Below are positions 31,739 to 40,419 of a DNA stretch of 64,000 nucleotides, one piece after another. The stretch is from Pyrococcus kukulkanii (GTDB lineage: Archaea; Methanobacteriota_B; Thermococci; Thermococcales; Thermococcaceae). Every line of letters begins with the position of its first letter. Positions within the stretch are counted from its first letter, which is position 1. Position numbers and translations under genes: made by a program. The notes below the pieces were generated by a model. That model made no database searches. It was given only the letters and a program-made list of their open reading frames with translations, and was not told where the DNA came from. The stretch covers positions 124,001 through 188,000 of the forward strand of contig NZ_CP010835.1 of the NCBI RefSeq assembly GCF_001577775.1. The letters are read 5' to 3'.

Positions 31739-32930
31739 TCCTCTCCCCCCTTGGTTTTCCTATTACCTCATCCTCCTCCATCACTATCTCTCCCCTTAGG
31801 ATCGTCATTATAACTTTTCCCTTCAGCCTCCATCCCTCGTAGGGGGTCCATCCTGCTTTCGTGTAGAAGTTCTCAGCTTTGACAGTCCACTCCCTCTTCA
31901 TGTCAACGATTATAATGTCTGCATCTTTTCCTTCTCCCCAGCCTTTGTTCTTTATCCCAAATATCCTTGCTGGGTTTATGCTCATCTTTTTCACGATGTC
32001 CCATAGCGATATTAACCCTTTACTAGCAGCATTTAGAAGTAGGTGGACTTCAGTTTCTAGCCCTGGAAGCCCTGCAGAGCCAGCTTCCTTATCTTCAGGT
32101 GTATGTGGAGCGTGATCACTTGCTATTATTGGGATATCTTTTATCCTTGACCAGAGGTACCTTCTCTCCTCTTCGCTCCTTAATGGTGGGTAAACCTTCA
32201 GGAACTTGTTCCTCTCGTAGTCCTTCTCCGTGAGAAATAAGTGGTGAGGGGTTACTTCAAAGCTGACCCAGGGTAACTTTTTGCTTAGTATCTCGTGAAG
32301 GCCTCCTTTTGTTGAAACGTGACATATGTGTAAGGGCTTCTTCAACTTTTCAGCTGCCGACAGAGCTTTTCTTATTGCGGTCACCTCAACTATCGGTGGT
32401 CTCTCCGGGTACTTCTGAATTAACTCGTGATCCTCGGCGTGGACGCTCACGATCCCTGGGGCTTTTCTGAAATCTTCCTCGAAGTTCTTTGAGTATATCC
32501 CTCCAGTTGATGCTCCCATAAATATTTTGTAGAAATCTGCTTGCACAGGCTCGTTCCCAGCTAGCAGGAAGCCAAGGGCGTAATCTGCATAGCTTTTCTT
32601 CCTAAAAAGGAACTTTCGTATTCTGAGGGTTTTCTTGTCCATTATGGGTGGTTTCGTGTTTGGCATATCGAATACCGTTGTTACTCCTCCGTGAAGTGCT
32701 GCCTTTGTCCCGCTTTCGACGGTTTCCTTTTTGTATTCTTCAAAATCCCTCAAGTGGACGTGCACATCTATTAACCCTGGGAGAATTATTTGACCCCTGC
32801 CTACTCTAACTTCACTGTCACCCTTTAGTTTCCTCAGGGAGAATTTTGATATTTTGCCATCCTGTATCCCAATGTAGCCGTCAAAAATCCTTTCATTAAG
32901 AAGAAATTTACCTACAATGACCATATCCAT
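31677..32930 (-). CDS. pyrC: Dihydroorotase
   Basis: Zinc-dependent cyclisation of carbamoyl aspartate to dihydroorotate in pyrimidine synthesis. 417 residues. The first metal motif is GLIDVHVHLRDF. The bridging-lysine region differs from the standard, with MGASTGGIYSKNF probably at the active site. Histidines are in VHAEDHE, HICHVSTKGG and the catalytic aspartate in IIASDHAPHTPEDKE. It is a class I/type III amidohydrolase. The start is ATG at 32928-32930, six bases after GGTG. The end overlaps pyrK. Confidence 0.92.
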   Translation of the reverse strand: MDMVIVGKFLLNERIFDGYIGIQDGKISKFSLRKLKGDSEVRVGRGQIILPGLIDVHVHLRDFEEYKKETVESGTKAALHGGVTTVFDMPNTKPPIMDKKTLRIRKFLFRKKSYADYALGFLLAGNEPVQADFYKIFMGASTGGIYSKNFEEDFRKAPGIVSVHAEDHELIQKYPERPPIVEVTAIRKALSAAEKLKKPLHICHVSTKGGLHEILSKKLPWVSFEVTPHHLFLTEKDYERNKFLKVYPPLRSEEERRYLWSRIKDIPIIASDHAPHTPEDKEAGSAGLPGLETEVHLLLNAASKGLISLWDIVKKMSINPARIFGIKNKGWGEGKDADIIIVDMKREWTVKAENFYTKAGWTPYEGWRLKGKVIMTILRGEIVMEEDEVIGKPRGERIVRAGSAEGSVGSREEHQGI

Positions 32931-33238
32931 ACTGAACACCTTTTTACAACAAAATTTTTAGGGTTCTTAAGTTTTTTCTGGATTTCCTCTCCTCTCCTCT
33001 GGATCTTTGAATGAAGTAGGGGTGTATTTCTACTTCAATTGCACAAACTAAAGGGAAGGAAACTTTTACATCTGTGTTAAGGTTTAAGATGGAAAAAATA
33101 GGTGAATTGTCCATTGATTTAACGGATTTTAGAATTTGTCGTAATCCTTAAATACCGCATTCAATGTATAAAATCATGCCATACTTCCTCATTAGTGGCA
33201 TTGTTGTGCCTCTCGAGATACACGGTAGGTGATATACA
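32931..33238. other. Divergent intergenic region between pyrC and the Dpp operon
   Basis: A 308-bp gap between divergent genes. It is AT-rich and holds the two TATA-like elements listed separately for the rightward operon and a T-rich stretch near pyrC. I saw no open reading frame of substance, no C/D boxes and no tRNA. Confidence 0.6.
33146..33174 (+). promoter_or_regulatory. Promoter elements of the Dpp-type transporter operon
   Basis: Two TATA-like sequences lie 65-95 bases before the start codon: CCTTAAATAC (33146-33155) and TATAAAAT (33167-33174). Either would place transcription start in the 33175-33200 region, leaving a leader with GGTGAT just before the ATG. Which is used cannot be decided from the sequence. 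Confidence 0.5.
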
Positions 33239-33934
33239 ATGAAGAGGTTGCTTGGAATATTGACAATATTGGTTGCCCTTGGTATGGTAGTGACACCCCT
33301 TCTGAAGCCAGTAGCTGCAGAGGATCAGAAAGTTCTCAAGATAGCAATGTACTCAGCAACTGGTTCACTCTTCATGGGTGCATGGAATCCAAGTGCAGCA
33401 GGTTTCAGAGATGTGTATTCAACTAGAGCAGCAAGCCTTGCCCAGGATGAGGGAGCAAGCGTCTGGGGTATTGATGGTGACTACCACCCCTACAGGTGTA
33501 CAGTAGTCAAGGCAGAGGAAAATGTAAAAGTCCCTGACGATGCTTTGATATTCAACTCAACGACCAAGGAGTGGGTCGCAGCTTACGCTGGAGAGACCGC
33601 TCCAACCGCCGTTACATTCAAGTGTCAGAAGATCTACTTCCACGATGGCCACAAGCTTAGTGTTGCTGATGTGATGTACAGCTTCTACTGGTCCTGGGAG
33701 TGGACTAGCCAAGACGGAGACAACGATCCTTACTACGACAAGAACGAGGCTGACTGGAGCGCAGAGACAATGCAAAAGCTTCTTGGTCTAAAAGTTGTTA
33801 GCGAGGACGACAACCACTTCGTAATCACGATCTACCACACCTACACCTTCCCACCCTACAAGAAGTATCAGTATATCAGTACTGGTACTTCACACCATAC
33901 ACCTCATATCCATGGCAACTCATCTATGCGATGA
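33239..33934 (+). CDS. Dpp/Opp-type substrate-binding protein, N-terminal fragment (frameshifted gene)
   Basis: First part of an extracellular solute-binding protein family 5 (SBP_bac_5) protein. It begins with a signal peptide (MKRLLGILTILVALGMVVTPLLKPVAA, roughly residues 1-27) followed by KVLKIAMYSATGSLFMGAWNP. True homology ends near PPYKKYQ, after which an 8-bp duplication shifts the frame and a short tail ends at TGA 33932-33934. Removing one repeat copy gives a single 827-residue protein ending at 35730. As written, this fragment alone could not bind substrate. Confidence 0.85.
   Translation: MKRLLGILTILVALGMVVTPLLKPVAAEDQKVLKIAMYSATGSLFMGAWNPSAAGFRDVYSTRAASLAQDEGASVWGIDGDYHPYRCTVVKAEENVKVPDDALIFNSTTKEWVAAYAGETAPTAVTFKCQKIYFHDGHKLSVADVMYSFYWSWEWTSQDGDNDPYYDKNEADWSAETMQKLLGLKVVSEDDNHFVITIYHTYTFPPYKKYQYISTGTSHHTPHIHGNSSMR
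33866..33881 (+). repeat. 8-bp tandem duplication causing a frameshift
   Basis: TATCAGTA occurs twice head to tail (33866-33873 and 33874-33881). Removing either copy restores ...KKYQYWYFTPYTSYPWQLIYAMSEVV in parts and joins the two fragments in one frame exactly (2,484 bases, 828 codons with stop). A perfect tandem repeat at the break shows how the lesion arose. Confidence 0.93.
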
Positions 33935-35730
33935 GTGAGGTAGTTGCTCACAACAAGAAGTACTCCTTCAGTGAGTCAACCGAGGAAGTTCAGCAGATTG
34001 ATATGCTAACTCCTGAACACGCAAAGGTTGTTATGGAGGAGCTCGAGAAGCTTAAGAAGGAGAAACCAATTCCAGATGCAATTAAGCAGTTCATTTATGA
34101 CGAGCAGGACGAGATTAAGGAGTATGATGACATAATCAACTTCATCAAGCAACACAACCACATGTTCATATCAACTGGTCCCTACATAATTGACGTTTAC
34201 AAGCCCGAGAACCTCTACCTTAGGTACGTTAAGTTTGAGAAGTGGGTTAAGCCTGAGTACGCAGAGCCAATGTACAACTTCGAGCCATACTTCGACGTTA
34301 TCGAGCTCTACGGTATACAGAACGAGAACACAATAATCCTTGGTGTTGCTAAGGGAGATTATGGTCTATCCTGGTACTCATTCCCATCATTCAAGTTCTC
34401 AGGACTTAGTGAGGAGGATAAGAAGAACATTGACATGTACGTTAACATTGGTGGATTCTGGGACATGGTCTGGAATCCAGTTCACGACAAGGACAATCCA
34501 TATCTAATTACCGTTGGTGACAAGAAATACTTCAACCCATTCGCAATCAGGGAGATAAGGTTTGCAATGGAGTACCTCATCAACAGGAACTATATCGTCC
34601 AGAACGTCCTCCAGGGTTCAGGTGGGCCAATGTACACTCCATGGACGAGTGGTGACAAGCTCGCAATCGAGAAGTTACAGCCAGTCATTGATGCCTTTGG
34701 AATTGATGCTCAGGGTGATGAGGAGTACGCACTGCAGTTAATTGACGAGGCCATGAAGAAGGCTGCAGAGGATCTCGCTAAGATGGGCTACAAGCTTGAG
34801 AAGAAGGATGGCAAGTGGTACTTCAACGGTGAGCCTGTTAAGATCGTTGGTATTGGAAGGCAGGAAGACGAGAGAAAAGATGAAGCATACTACATTGCAG
34901 AGATACTCAAGAAGGCTGGATTCGACGTCCAGGTTAAGATCGTGGACAGAAGAACTGCAAACAAAATGGTTTACCTTAGTGATCCGGCTAATTACGAGTG
35001 GAACTTCTACACTGAGGGTTGGGTTGCGAGTGGTAGCGTTAAGTTCTCAATAAGCAGGATCCTGCAGTACTATACCACAGCATGGTTCGGTCCAGGATTT
35101 GTTGGATGGAAGTTCACACCGGAGAACACCTATAGAGCAACCGTCAGGGAAGTTCTTGAGTTCCTTGGCAATGGTGACATCCAGAGCGCAATTGACATGC
35201 TTGGACTTGAGTACTATACTAGCGTTGACAAGCTTAAGCCAATACTTGATTGGACTGCTGATGATGTTGGATGGCTAATCTACACCAGCCACTACAAGAA
35301 CTTGACCCTAGACTCAGAAGCTAAGTACTGGGACATGACCAAGCTTGGCGCTGCTCTCGGTATCTACGAGAGCTTCAGAGTCTTTACTGCAGAGAACTGG
35401 GAGTTCTTCCCAGTCAACAAGAAGATCAAGTTCAGAGTCATGGATCCAGCAGTTGGTCTCGGTAACAGCATCGTCATGAAGAGCGCTTATCTCGCTGAGG
35501 CTCCAGAGACACCAACCCAGACTGAAACCGAAACCAAGACCGAGACAAAGACTGAGACCCAGACACCAACCCAGACGGCAACTGAAACTGTAACCCAGAC
35601 AGTGACCCAGACTGTTACTCAGACTGTATCACCAACCGAGACCACTGAAACCGAGGGTGGCATTTGTGGTCCAGCTGCTATCCTAGCACTAGCAGCAGTT
35701 CCACTTCTCTTAAGAAGGAGAAAGCTTTAA
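33931..35730 (+). CDS. Dpp/Opp-type substrate-binding protein, C-terminal fragment with CGP-CTERM tail
   Basis: Main body of the solute-binding protein, 599 residues from an ATG that overlaps the stop of the upstream fragment (ATGA). SBP family 5 features include FISTGPYIIDVYKPENLYLRY and IREIRFAMEYLINRNYIV. The tail is a Thr/Glu/Gln-rich linker (about residues 525-570) then GGICGPAAILALAAVPLLLR and RRKL, a CGP-CTERM signal: invariant Cys-Gly-Pro, hydrophobic helix, basic end. This signal is characteristic of Thermococcaceae surface proteins and implies membrane anchoring or processing. Without the upstream signal peptide this fragment alone would stay in the cytoplasm. Confidence 0.85.
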   Translation: MSEVVAHNKKYSFSESTEEVQQIDMLTPEHAKVVMEELEKLKKEKPIPDAIKQFIYDEQDEIKEYDDIINFIKQHNHMFISTGPYIIDVYKPENLYLRYVKFEKWVKPEYAEPMYNFEPYFDVIELYGIQNENTIILGVAKGDYGLSWYSFPSFKFSGLSEEDKKNIDMYVNIGGFWDMVWNPVHDKDNPYLITVGDKKYFNPFAIREIRFAMEYLINRNYIVQNVLQGSGGPMYTPWTSGDKLAIEKLQPVIDAFGIDAQGDEEYALQLIDEAMKKAAEDLAKMGYKLEKKDGKWYFNGEPVKIVGIGRQEDERKDEAYYIAEILKKAGFDVQVKIVDRRTANKMVYLSDPANYEWNFYTEGWVASGSVKFSISRILQYYTTAWFGPGFVGWKFTPENTYRATVREVLEFLGNGDIQSAIDMLGLEYYTSVDKLKPILDWTADDVGWLIYTSHYKNLTLDSEAKYWDMTKLGAALGIYESFRVFTAENWEFFPVNKKIKFRVMDPAVGLGNSIVMKSAYLAEAPETPTQTETETKTETKTETQTPTQTATETVTQTVTQTVTQTVSPTETTETEGGICGPAAILALAAVPLLLRRRKL

Positions 35731-35785
35731 TTCCAAATTTTCTATCTTCTTATCCCTTTTCTGTTTATTTCTCTTGTAATCTTCC
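35731..35785 (+). terminator. T-rich putative terminator or attenuator after the binding-protein gene
   Basis: Repeated T-rich pyrimidine tracts follow the stop at once (TTTTCTATC, CCCTTTTCTG, TTTATTTCTC). Archaeal termination needs T tracts without a strong hairpin. Such a partial terminator would allow high expression of the binding protein over the permeases. The rest of the 209-bp gap to 35939 holds a TATA-like TATTTAAAG stretch (near 35857-35866) and no gene. Confidence 0.45.
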
Positions 35786-35939
35786 CAAAAGCTATTTAGA
35801 TTTTGAACTACATTTCTTTTCTAGAACATTCATTTAGATGAATTTCGAAAAGAAGATATTTAAAGTAGTTTTACAAGCTTGAAAAAGATGATGCTCAAAA
35901 ATGTTCGTTACGAAACTTGGTTGAACAGGAGGGTGAGAA

Positions 35940-36989
35940 ATGGGGATGGGTAAATACCTGCTCATAAGAGCAATAAACGCGTTAATAGTACTCTCAATAG
36001 TCACCCTAGTAGTCTCGGCACTGTTCGTTAAGATGGCCGAAAAGGACTTGGAGAACAGGATTCAAGAGTTAGTGAATTCGGAATACCAAAGTTTGCTCCA
36101 ACAAAATAAAGCTCCTTCTGATCCTGAAAAATGGAGGGAAGAAAGAATAGCGTACTACAGGCACCAGTTCAAGTTAGATAGGCCGTACTGGTGGAGAGTT
36201 CTGTACTATGCAAAGAGAACAATAACCTTAGATTTCGGTAATACAAGGATCCCAATATTTGGAACTGAGAGAAACGTAAAGAACATAATTGCCCTAGCAC
36301 TTCCAAGAACGATACTCCTGTTCACAACCGCTCAGATAATAGTTATTATCATTGGACTGCTCCTGGGAGTTAAGGCTGCTCAGATGGTTGGTAGCCTCTT
36401 CGACAGGGCTTTGTCTATTTTGGCGCTGATTACCACGAGTATACCAATGTGGTGGTTCGGAATGATGATGCTCCTGATCTTTGCGTTCAAGCTTGGGTGG
36501 TTCCCAGCGAATTCTATGCCCGATCCAAACTTAACGGGTCTTGCTCACGTGCTTGACGTAGCAAAGAGGTTGGTACTTCCAGTTACCACAATAGTATTCG
36601 TTCTCTTCGGAGGATGGGCTTGGGTCACGAGGAACATAATGATTGGAACTATGCAAGAGGACTTCATCATGGCTGCAAGGGCAAAGGGTGTTCCAGAGAG
36701 AAAGGTAATTTATGGCCACGCCTTAAGGGCAGCAGCTCCACCAATCGTTACAATGACAATATTCTCGCTCCTTGGTTCATTAGGCGGTGCAATAATCACA
36801 GAGAGTGTGTTCAATTGGCCTGGAATGGGTAGAGTTTATTGGATTGCGATTCAGACTAATGAGATAAACCTCGTTATGGGACTGACGTTCATAAGCGTGG
36901 CACTATACCTAATTGGAGTAATAATCGCCGACATATCATATGGTTTCCTCGACCCAAGAGTAAGAGTTGGTGCCTCAGCAAGTATGTGA
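35940..36989 (+). CDS. Dpp/Opp-type ABC transporter permease 1
   Basis: DppB-like membrane component, 349 residues. One N-terminal helix is followed by a large external segment (to about residue 120) and five C-terminal helices. The cytoplasmic EAA-type loop that contacts the ATPase is DFIMAARAKGVPERKVIYGHALR. ATG at 35940 follows GGAGGGTGA; the ATG two codons later is possible. It is followed with a short gap by the second permease. Confidence 0.9.
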   Translation: MGMGKYLLIRAINALIVLSIVTLVVSALFVKMAEKDLENRIQELVNSEYQSLLQQNKAPSDPEKWREERIAYYRHQFKLDRPYWWRVLYYAKRTITLDFGNTRIPIFGTERNVKNIIALALPRTILLFTTAQIIVIIIGLLLGVKAAQMVGSLFDRALSILALITTSIPMWWFGMMMLLIFAFKLGWFPANSMPDPNLTGLAHVLDVAKRLVLPVTTIVFVLFGGWAWVTRNIMIGTMQEDFIMAARAKGVPERKVIYGHALRAAAPPIVTMTIFSLLGSLGGAIITESVFNWPGMGRVYWIAIQTNEINLVMGLTFISVALYLIGVIIADISYGFLDPRVRVGASASM

Positions 36990-36999
36990 GGTGGGGGAA

Positions 37000-38430
37000 A
37001 TGGTTAGGTGGGTTGACCTTAAGGACTCCCTCTCAAACTTTTGGTTTGAGTTTAAGAGGCAGAAGACTGGAATACTCGGTATCCTCCTCCTCATATTTTG
37101 GATCCTTGTTGCAATAGGGGCTCCATACATTACTGAACCAGATATCCCAGAAAAATGGAAAACCATATGGATAGAATATCCAAAAACGGTTCCTCCAACC
37201 TGGGTTGGCGTATTTACTGGGGTTAGTGAGGCTCCCCAATATGTGGTGCCTCCAGAAGAATTGCAGAAGTACGTGAGAGTGGAAGGCACTAAGATAATAA
37301 TTGACGTTCCTTACAACATGAAGTACGACGTTCCACCCCAGGATATCGTTATAATGGACATTTCGGGGAATTCGACAAATAGAAGACTAAAACCGTCCCT
37401 CACATTGAAAGTCTTAAGACCAGATGGAGAAGAAATAACTTTGGTTTCAGGGCTTAAAATCAAGGGAACTACCGACGTTCAGGTGGCCAGGGATAGTTCA
37501 GTCAGGAAAGCGGTTATAAATTGGGTTAAACAGAAGACCGGAATCCAACTGGATCCCACTAAGGAATTTCAGCTTGTAACGACTCTTGATACACTTAAGG
37601 TAGTTTTTGCAAAGCTATCCCCTGACATGCTTGACAATCCACAGGCCCTTAAGGGCGAGTATCATATAATAGTAGAGATCAAGACACCTAAGGGAACCTC
37701 CGTTGATTTATCAAATACCAAGCTTATCCTTACTGGAAGAACTTACGGTTATCTTGGAACAGATAATAAGGGAAGAGACTTATTTGCAGGAATTGTCTGG
37801 GGTTCAAGAGTGTCCCTAACTATAGGAATAGCAACTGCAGTCCTTACAGTTATCGTTGGTATATTCTATGGTGTTGCAGCTGCATACTTTGGTGGATGGA
37901 CGGATGAGCTTATGATGAGATTCCAGGAGTTCATGGCATCAATTCCAAGCCTTCCGATCTTGATCCTCCTGGGAACGTACTTCGGGGGCCACATTCAGCT
38001 CTGGCAGATAGTATTACTGTTAACGGTCTTCGGTTGGGTTGGAATAGCGAGAGTAGCGAGAAGTATGGCTTATCAGATTAAGGAGCAAACCTACGTAGAG
38101 GCAGCAATAGCCCTTGGAGCTGGAACTGGTAGGATAATCTTCAGGCACATGGTTCCACAGCTGTTGCCTTATGCCTTCGCTCAGATGGCTTTAAATGTTC
38201 CGAGTGCCGTGCTCGCTGAGGCATCACTTAGCTTCCTAGGTCTTGGAGATCCAACCCAAGTAACTTGGGGACAGATATTACACGACGCTCAGAATGCTGG
38301 TGCAGCAGTAAACGGTTACTGGTGGTGGGTAATTCCTCCAGGACTTGCAATCGCCTTAGTGGCGTTAACGTTCGTTCTCTTAGGTACCGCGCTTGATAGG
38401 GTGTTGAACCCAAGACTCAGGAGGTTGTGA
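37000..38430 (+). CDS. Dpp/Opp-type ABC transporter permease 2 with enlarged external domain
   Basis: DppC-like membrane component, 476 residues, much longer than the usual about 300. After the first helix (GILGILLLIFWILVAIGAPYI) there is a non-membrane insertion of roughly 210 residues. Its beta-rich sequence includes VEGTKIIIDVPYNM and LTLKVLRPDGEEITLV. The normal permease core follows (TIGIATAVLTVIVGIFYG onward) with the EAA loop TYVEAAIALGAGTGRIIFRHMVPQ. The start is ATG at 37000 behind GAGGTGGGGG; an earlier ATG at 36967 lies inside the previous gene. Confidence 0.9.
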   Translation: MVRWVDLKDSLSNFWFEFKRQKTGILGILLLIFWILVAIGAPYITEPDIPEKWKTIWIEYPKTVPPTWVGVFTGVSEAPQYVVPPEELQKYVRVEGTKIIIDVPYNMKYDVPPQDIVIMDISGNSTNRRLKPSLTLKVLRPDGEEITLVSGLKIKGTTDVQVARDSSVRKAVINWVKQKTGIQLDPTKEFQLVTTLDTLKVVFAKLSPDMLDNPQALKGEYHIIVEIKTPKGTSVDLSNTKLILTGRTYGYLGTDNKGRDLFAGIVWGSRVSLTIGIATAVLTVIVGIFYGVAAAYFGGWTDELMMRFQEFMASIPSLPILILLGTYFGGHIQLWQIVLLLTVFGWVGIARVARSMAYQIKEQTYVEAAIALGAGTGRIIFRHMVPQLLPYAFAQMALNVPSAVLAEASLSFLGLGDPTQVTWGQILHDAQNAGAAVNGYWWWVIPPGLAIALVALTFVLLGTALDRVLNPRLRRL

Positions 38431-38432
38431 AT

Positions 38433-39392
38433 ATGGCGAGGAAGATACTTGAGGTTAAGAACCTTAAAATGTACTATTTCACTTCAAGAGGTCCAGTTAA
38501 GGCAGTTGACGATGTCACCTTTGACCTCGAGAAGGGAGAGGTACTTGGCTTAGCAGGAGAGAGTGGATGTGGAAAATCATCAATAGGCTTCACCCTCATG
38601 GGGATGCCCCAGCCCCCAGGAAGGATCGTTAGTGGAAGCATTAAGATCGATGGACGGGAAATAGTTGGCTTACCCGAGGATGTCCTTAGAAGGGAAATTA
38701 GATGGCAAAAGATCTCGATGATATTCCAGGGTGCTATGAACGCCCTTAACCCCGTTTATACTATTGGTTACCAGATGATAGAGCCTCTAATTTACCACAA
38801 AGGCATGGAGAGAGAAGAGGCCCTAGAAAAGGCAATGAAGTACTTGGAGCTTGTTGGTCTTGACCCCGAGATAGTCTATAGGTATCCACACGAGCTTTCG
38901 GGTGGGATGAAGCAGAGAGTTGTCATTGCGACTGCCTTAATACTTGAGCCGGACATAGTGATAGCTGATGAGCCAACTACAGCCCTTGATGTTGTTGTTC
39001 AGGCTCAGATAATAAACCTAATGAAAAAGCTAAAGAAGAAGCTTGGTCTTTCAATGATATTCATCACCCATGACCTCAGTATCTTGGCCGAAATAAGTGA
39101 CAGGGTTGCGATAATGTACGCGGGGAAGATCGTGGAGATAGGGCCAAGCGAGAAGATATATAATGAACCAGCACACCCGTACACGCAAAAGCTCTTGGCC
39201 GCAATCCCAAGGCTACATGAGGACGTTGAAAAGCTAGAGTTCATTCCGGGAAGCCCTCCAAATCTGCTTGATCCTCCAAGTGGTTGTAGGTTCCACCCAA
39301 GATGCCCCTATGCCATGGACAGATGTAGACAAGAGGAACCAAAGCTTGTTGAAGTTGATAAGGATCACTACGCTGCATGTTGGCTCCTGTGA
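38433..39392 (+). CDS. Dpp/Opp-type ABC transporter ATP-binding protein 1 (DppD-like)
   Basis: 319 residues. Walker A GESGCGKSS, signature LSGGMKQRVVIA, Walker B DIVIADEPTTALD and switch His in FITHDLS. A C-terminal oligopeptide-transporter domain holds four cysteines (CRFHPRCPYAMDRC, then AACWLL); in a bacterial DppD structure this region binds a [4Fe-4S] cluster. The start is ATG at 38433; the GTG two codons earlier overlaps the permease stop. Confidence 0.92.
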   Translation: MARKILEVKNLKMYYFTSRGPVKAVDDVTFDLEKGEVLGLAGESGCGKSSIGFTLMGMPQPPGRIVSGSIKIDGREIVGLPEDVLRREIRWQKISMIFQGAMNALNPVYTIGYQMIEPLIYHKGMEREEALEKAMKYLELVGLDPEIVYRYPHELSGGMKQRVVIATALILEPDIVIADEPTTALDVVVQAQIINLMKKLKKKLGLSMIFITHDLSILAEISDRVAIMYAGKIVEIGPSEKIYNEPAHPYTQKLLAAIPRLHEDVEKLEFIPGSPPNLLDPPSGCRFHPRCPYAMDRCRQEEPKLVEVDKDHYAACWLL

Positions 39393-39401
39393 GGTGATCG
39401 T

Positions 39402-40409
39402 ATGGCTGAGCCAGTCCTAAAGGTTGTTAACCTTAAGAAGTACTTCCCAGTCAGGAGAGGATTACTGGCTTCACTTAGGGGAGAACCTCCAAAGTTCGTT
39501 AGGGCAGTTGATGGGGTAAGCTTTGAAGTTTACAAGCAGGAAGTGTTCGCATTAGTTGGAGAGAGTGGATGTGGTAAGACCACAACGGGAAAGCTGGTAA
39601 TGAAGCTGTTGGAACCCACGGATGGAAAGATATACCTCGAGGGGCAAGATGTTACAGAACTAAGAACTAAGGAGGAGATAAAGGCATATAGAAGAAAGGT
39701 TCAGATGATATTCCAGGATCCCTTCAGTTCAATGAATCCCAGGTTTAGGATCTATGATGTCCTTGAGGAACCTCTCCTAATTCACGGTATCGGTGAGACA
39801 AGAGCTGAGAGAGAGGAGCTAATTTATAAGGCCCTTGAGATGGTCAAGATAGTTCCACCAGAGGAGTACGTCCACAGATTCCCCCACATGCTCTCGGGAG
39901 GTCAGAGGCAGAGAGTCGCTATTGCTAGGGCCCTTATCCTTAACCCAACATTCATAGTTGCAGATGAGCCAGTATCAATGCTTGATGTTTCAATTAGAGC
40001 AGAAATCCTTGAGCTGATGAAAGAACTTAAGGAGAAAATGGGAGTTACATACCTTTACATTACACACGACCTCTCTACTGCAAGGTACTTTGCTGACTGG
40101 ATTGCGGTGATGTACCTCGGAAGGATTGTTGAGATGGGTCCAGCTAAGGAAGTCATTGACAATCCAATTCACCCATACACGAGGGCCCTTCTTACTGCAG
40201 TTCCTGAACCTGATCCCTCAAGGAAAGATGTCATTAAGGAACTCCCAATCAAGGGTGAAGTGCCAAGCGCTGTGAACATACCACCGGGCTGTAGGTTCCA
40301 CCCAAGGTGCGTGTACTTCCAGAAGGGCTTGTGCGACAAGAAAGAACCCCAAATGATAGAATACTCCCACAACCACTGGGTCGAATGCCACCTAGCTGGA
40401 AAGATATGA
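39402..40409 (+). CDS. Dpp/Opp-type ABC transporter ATP-binding protein 2 (DppF-like)
   Basis: 335 residues. Walker A GESGCGKTT, signature LSGGQRQRVAIA, Walker B TFIVADEPVSMLD, H-loop YITHDLS. The C-terminal domain again has the cysteine pattern CRFHPRCVYFQKGLC with a final Cys in VECHL. Forms the ATPase heterodimer with the previous gene product. Substrate of the system is peptide or, as for related Thermococcales systems, an oligosaccharide; sequence alone cannot decide. Confidence 0.92.
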   Translation: MAEPVLKVVNLKKYFPVRRGLLASLRGEPPKFVRAVDGVSFEVYKQEVFALVGESGCGKTTTGKLVMKLLEPTDGKIYLEGQDVTELRTKEEIKAYRRKVQMIFQDPFSSMNPRFRIYDVLEEPLLIHGIGETRAEREELIYKALEMVKIVPPEEYVHRFPHMLSGGQRQRVAIARALILNPTFIVADEPVSMLDVSIRAEILELMKELKEKMGVTYLYITHDLSTARYFADWIAVMYLGRIVEMGPAKEVIDNPIHPYTRALLTAVPEPDPSRKDVIKELPIKGEVPSAVNIPPGCRFHPRCVYFQKGLCDKKEPQMIEYSHNHWVECHLAGKI

Positions 40410-40419
40410 GGAAATGACG

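Noticed and set aside
35500-35640. ACC/ACT-rich repeats as a DNA repeat array or CRISPR-like element
   Set aside because: The periodicity comes from the Thr/Gln/Glu codons of the surface linker, in frame throughout.
35880-35905. GATGATG sequence before the first permease gene as a C box
   Set aside because: It lacks the TGATGA core and no D box follows at guide distance.
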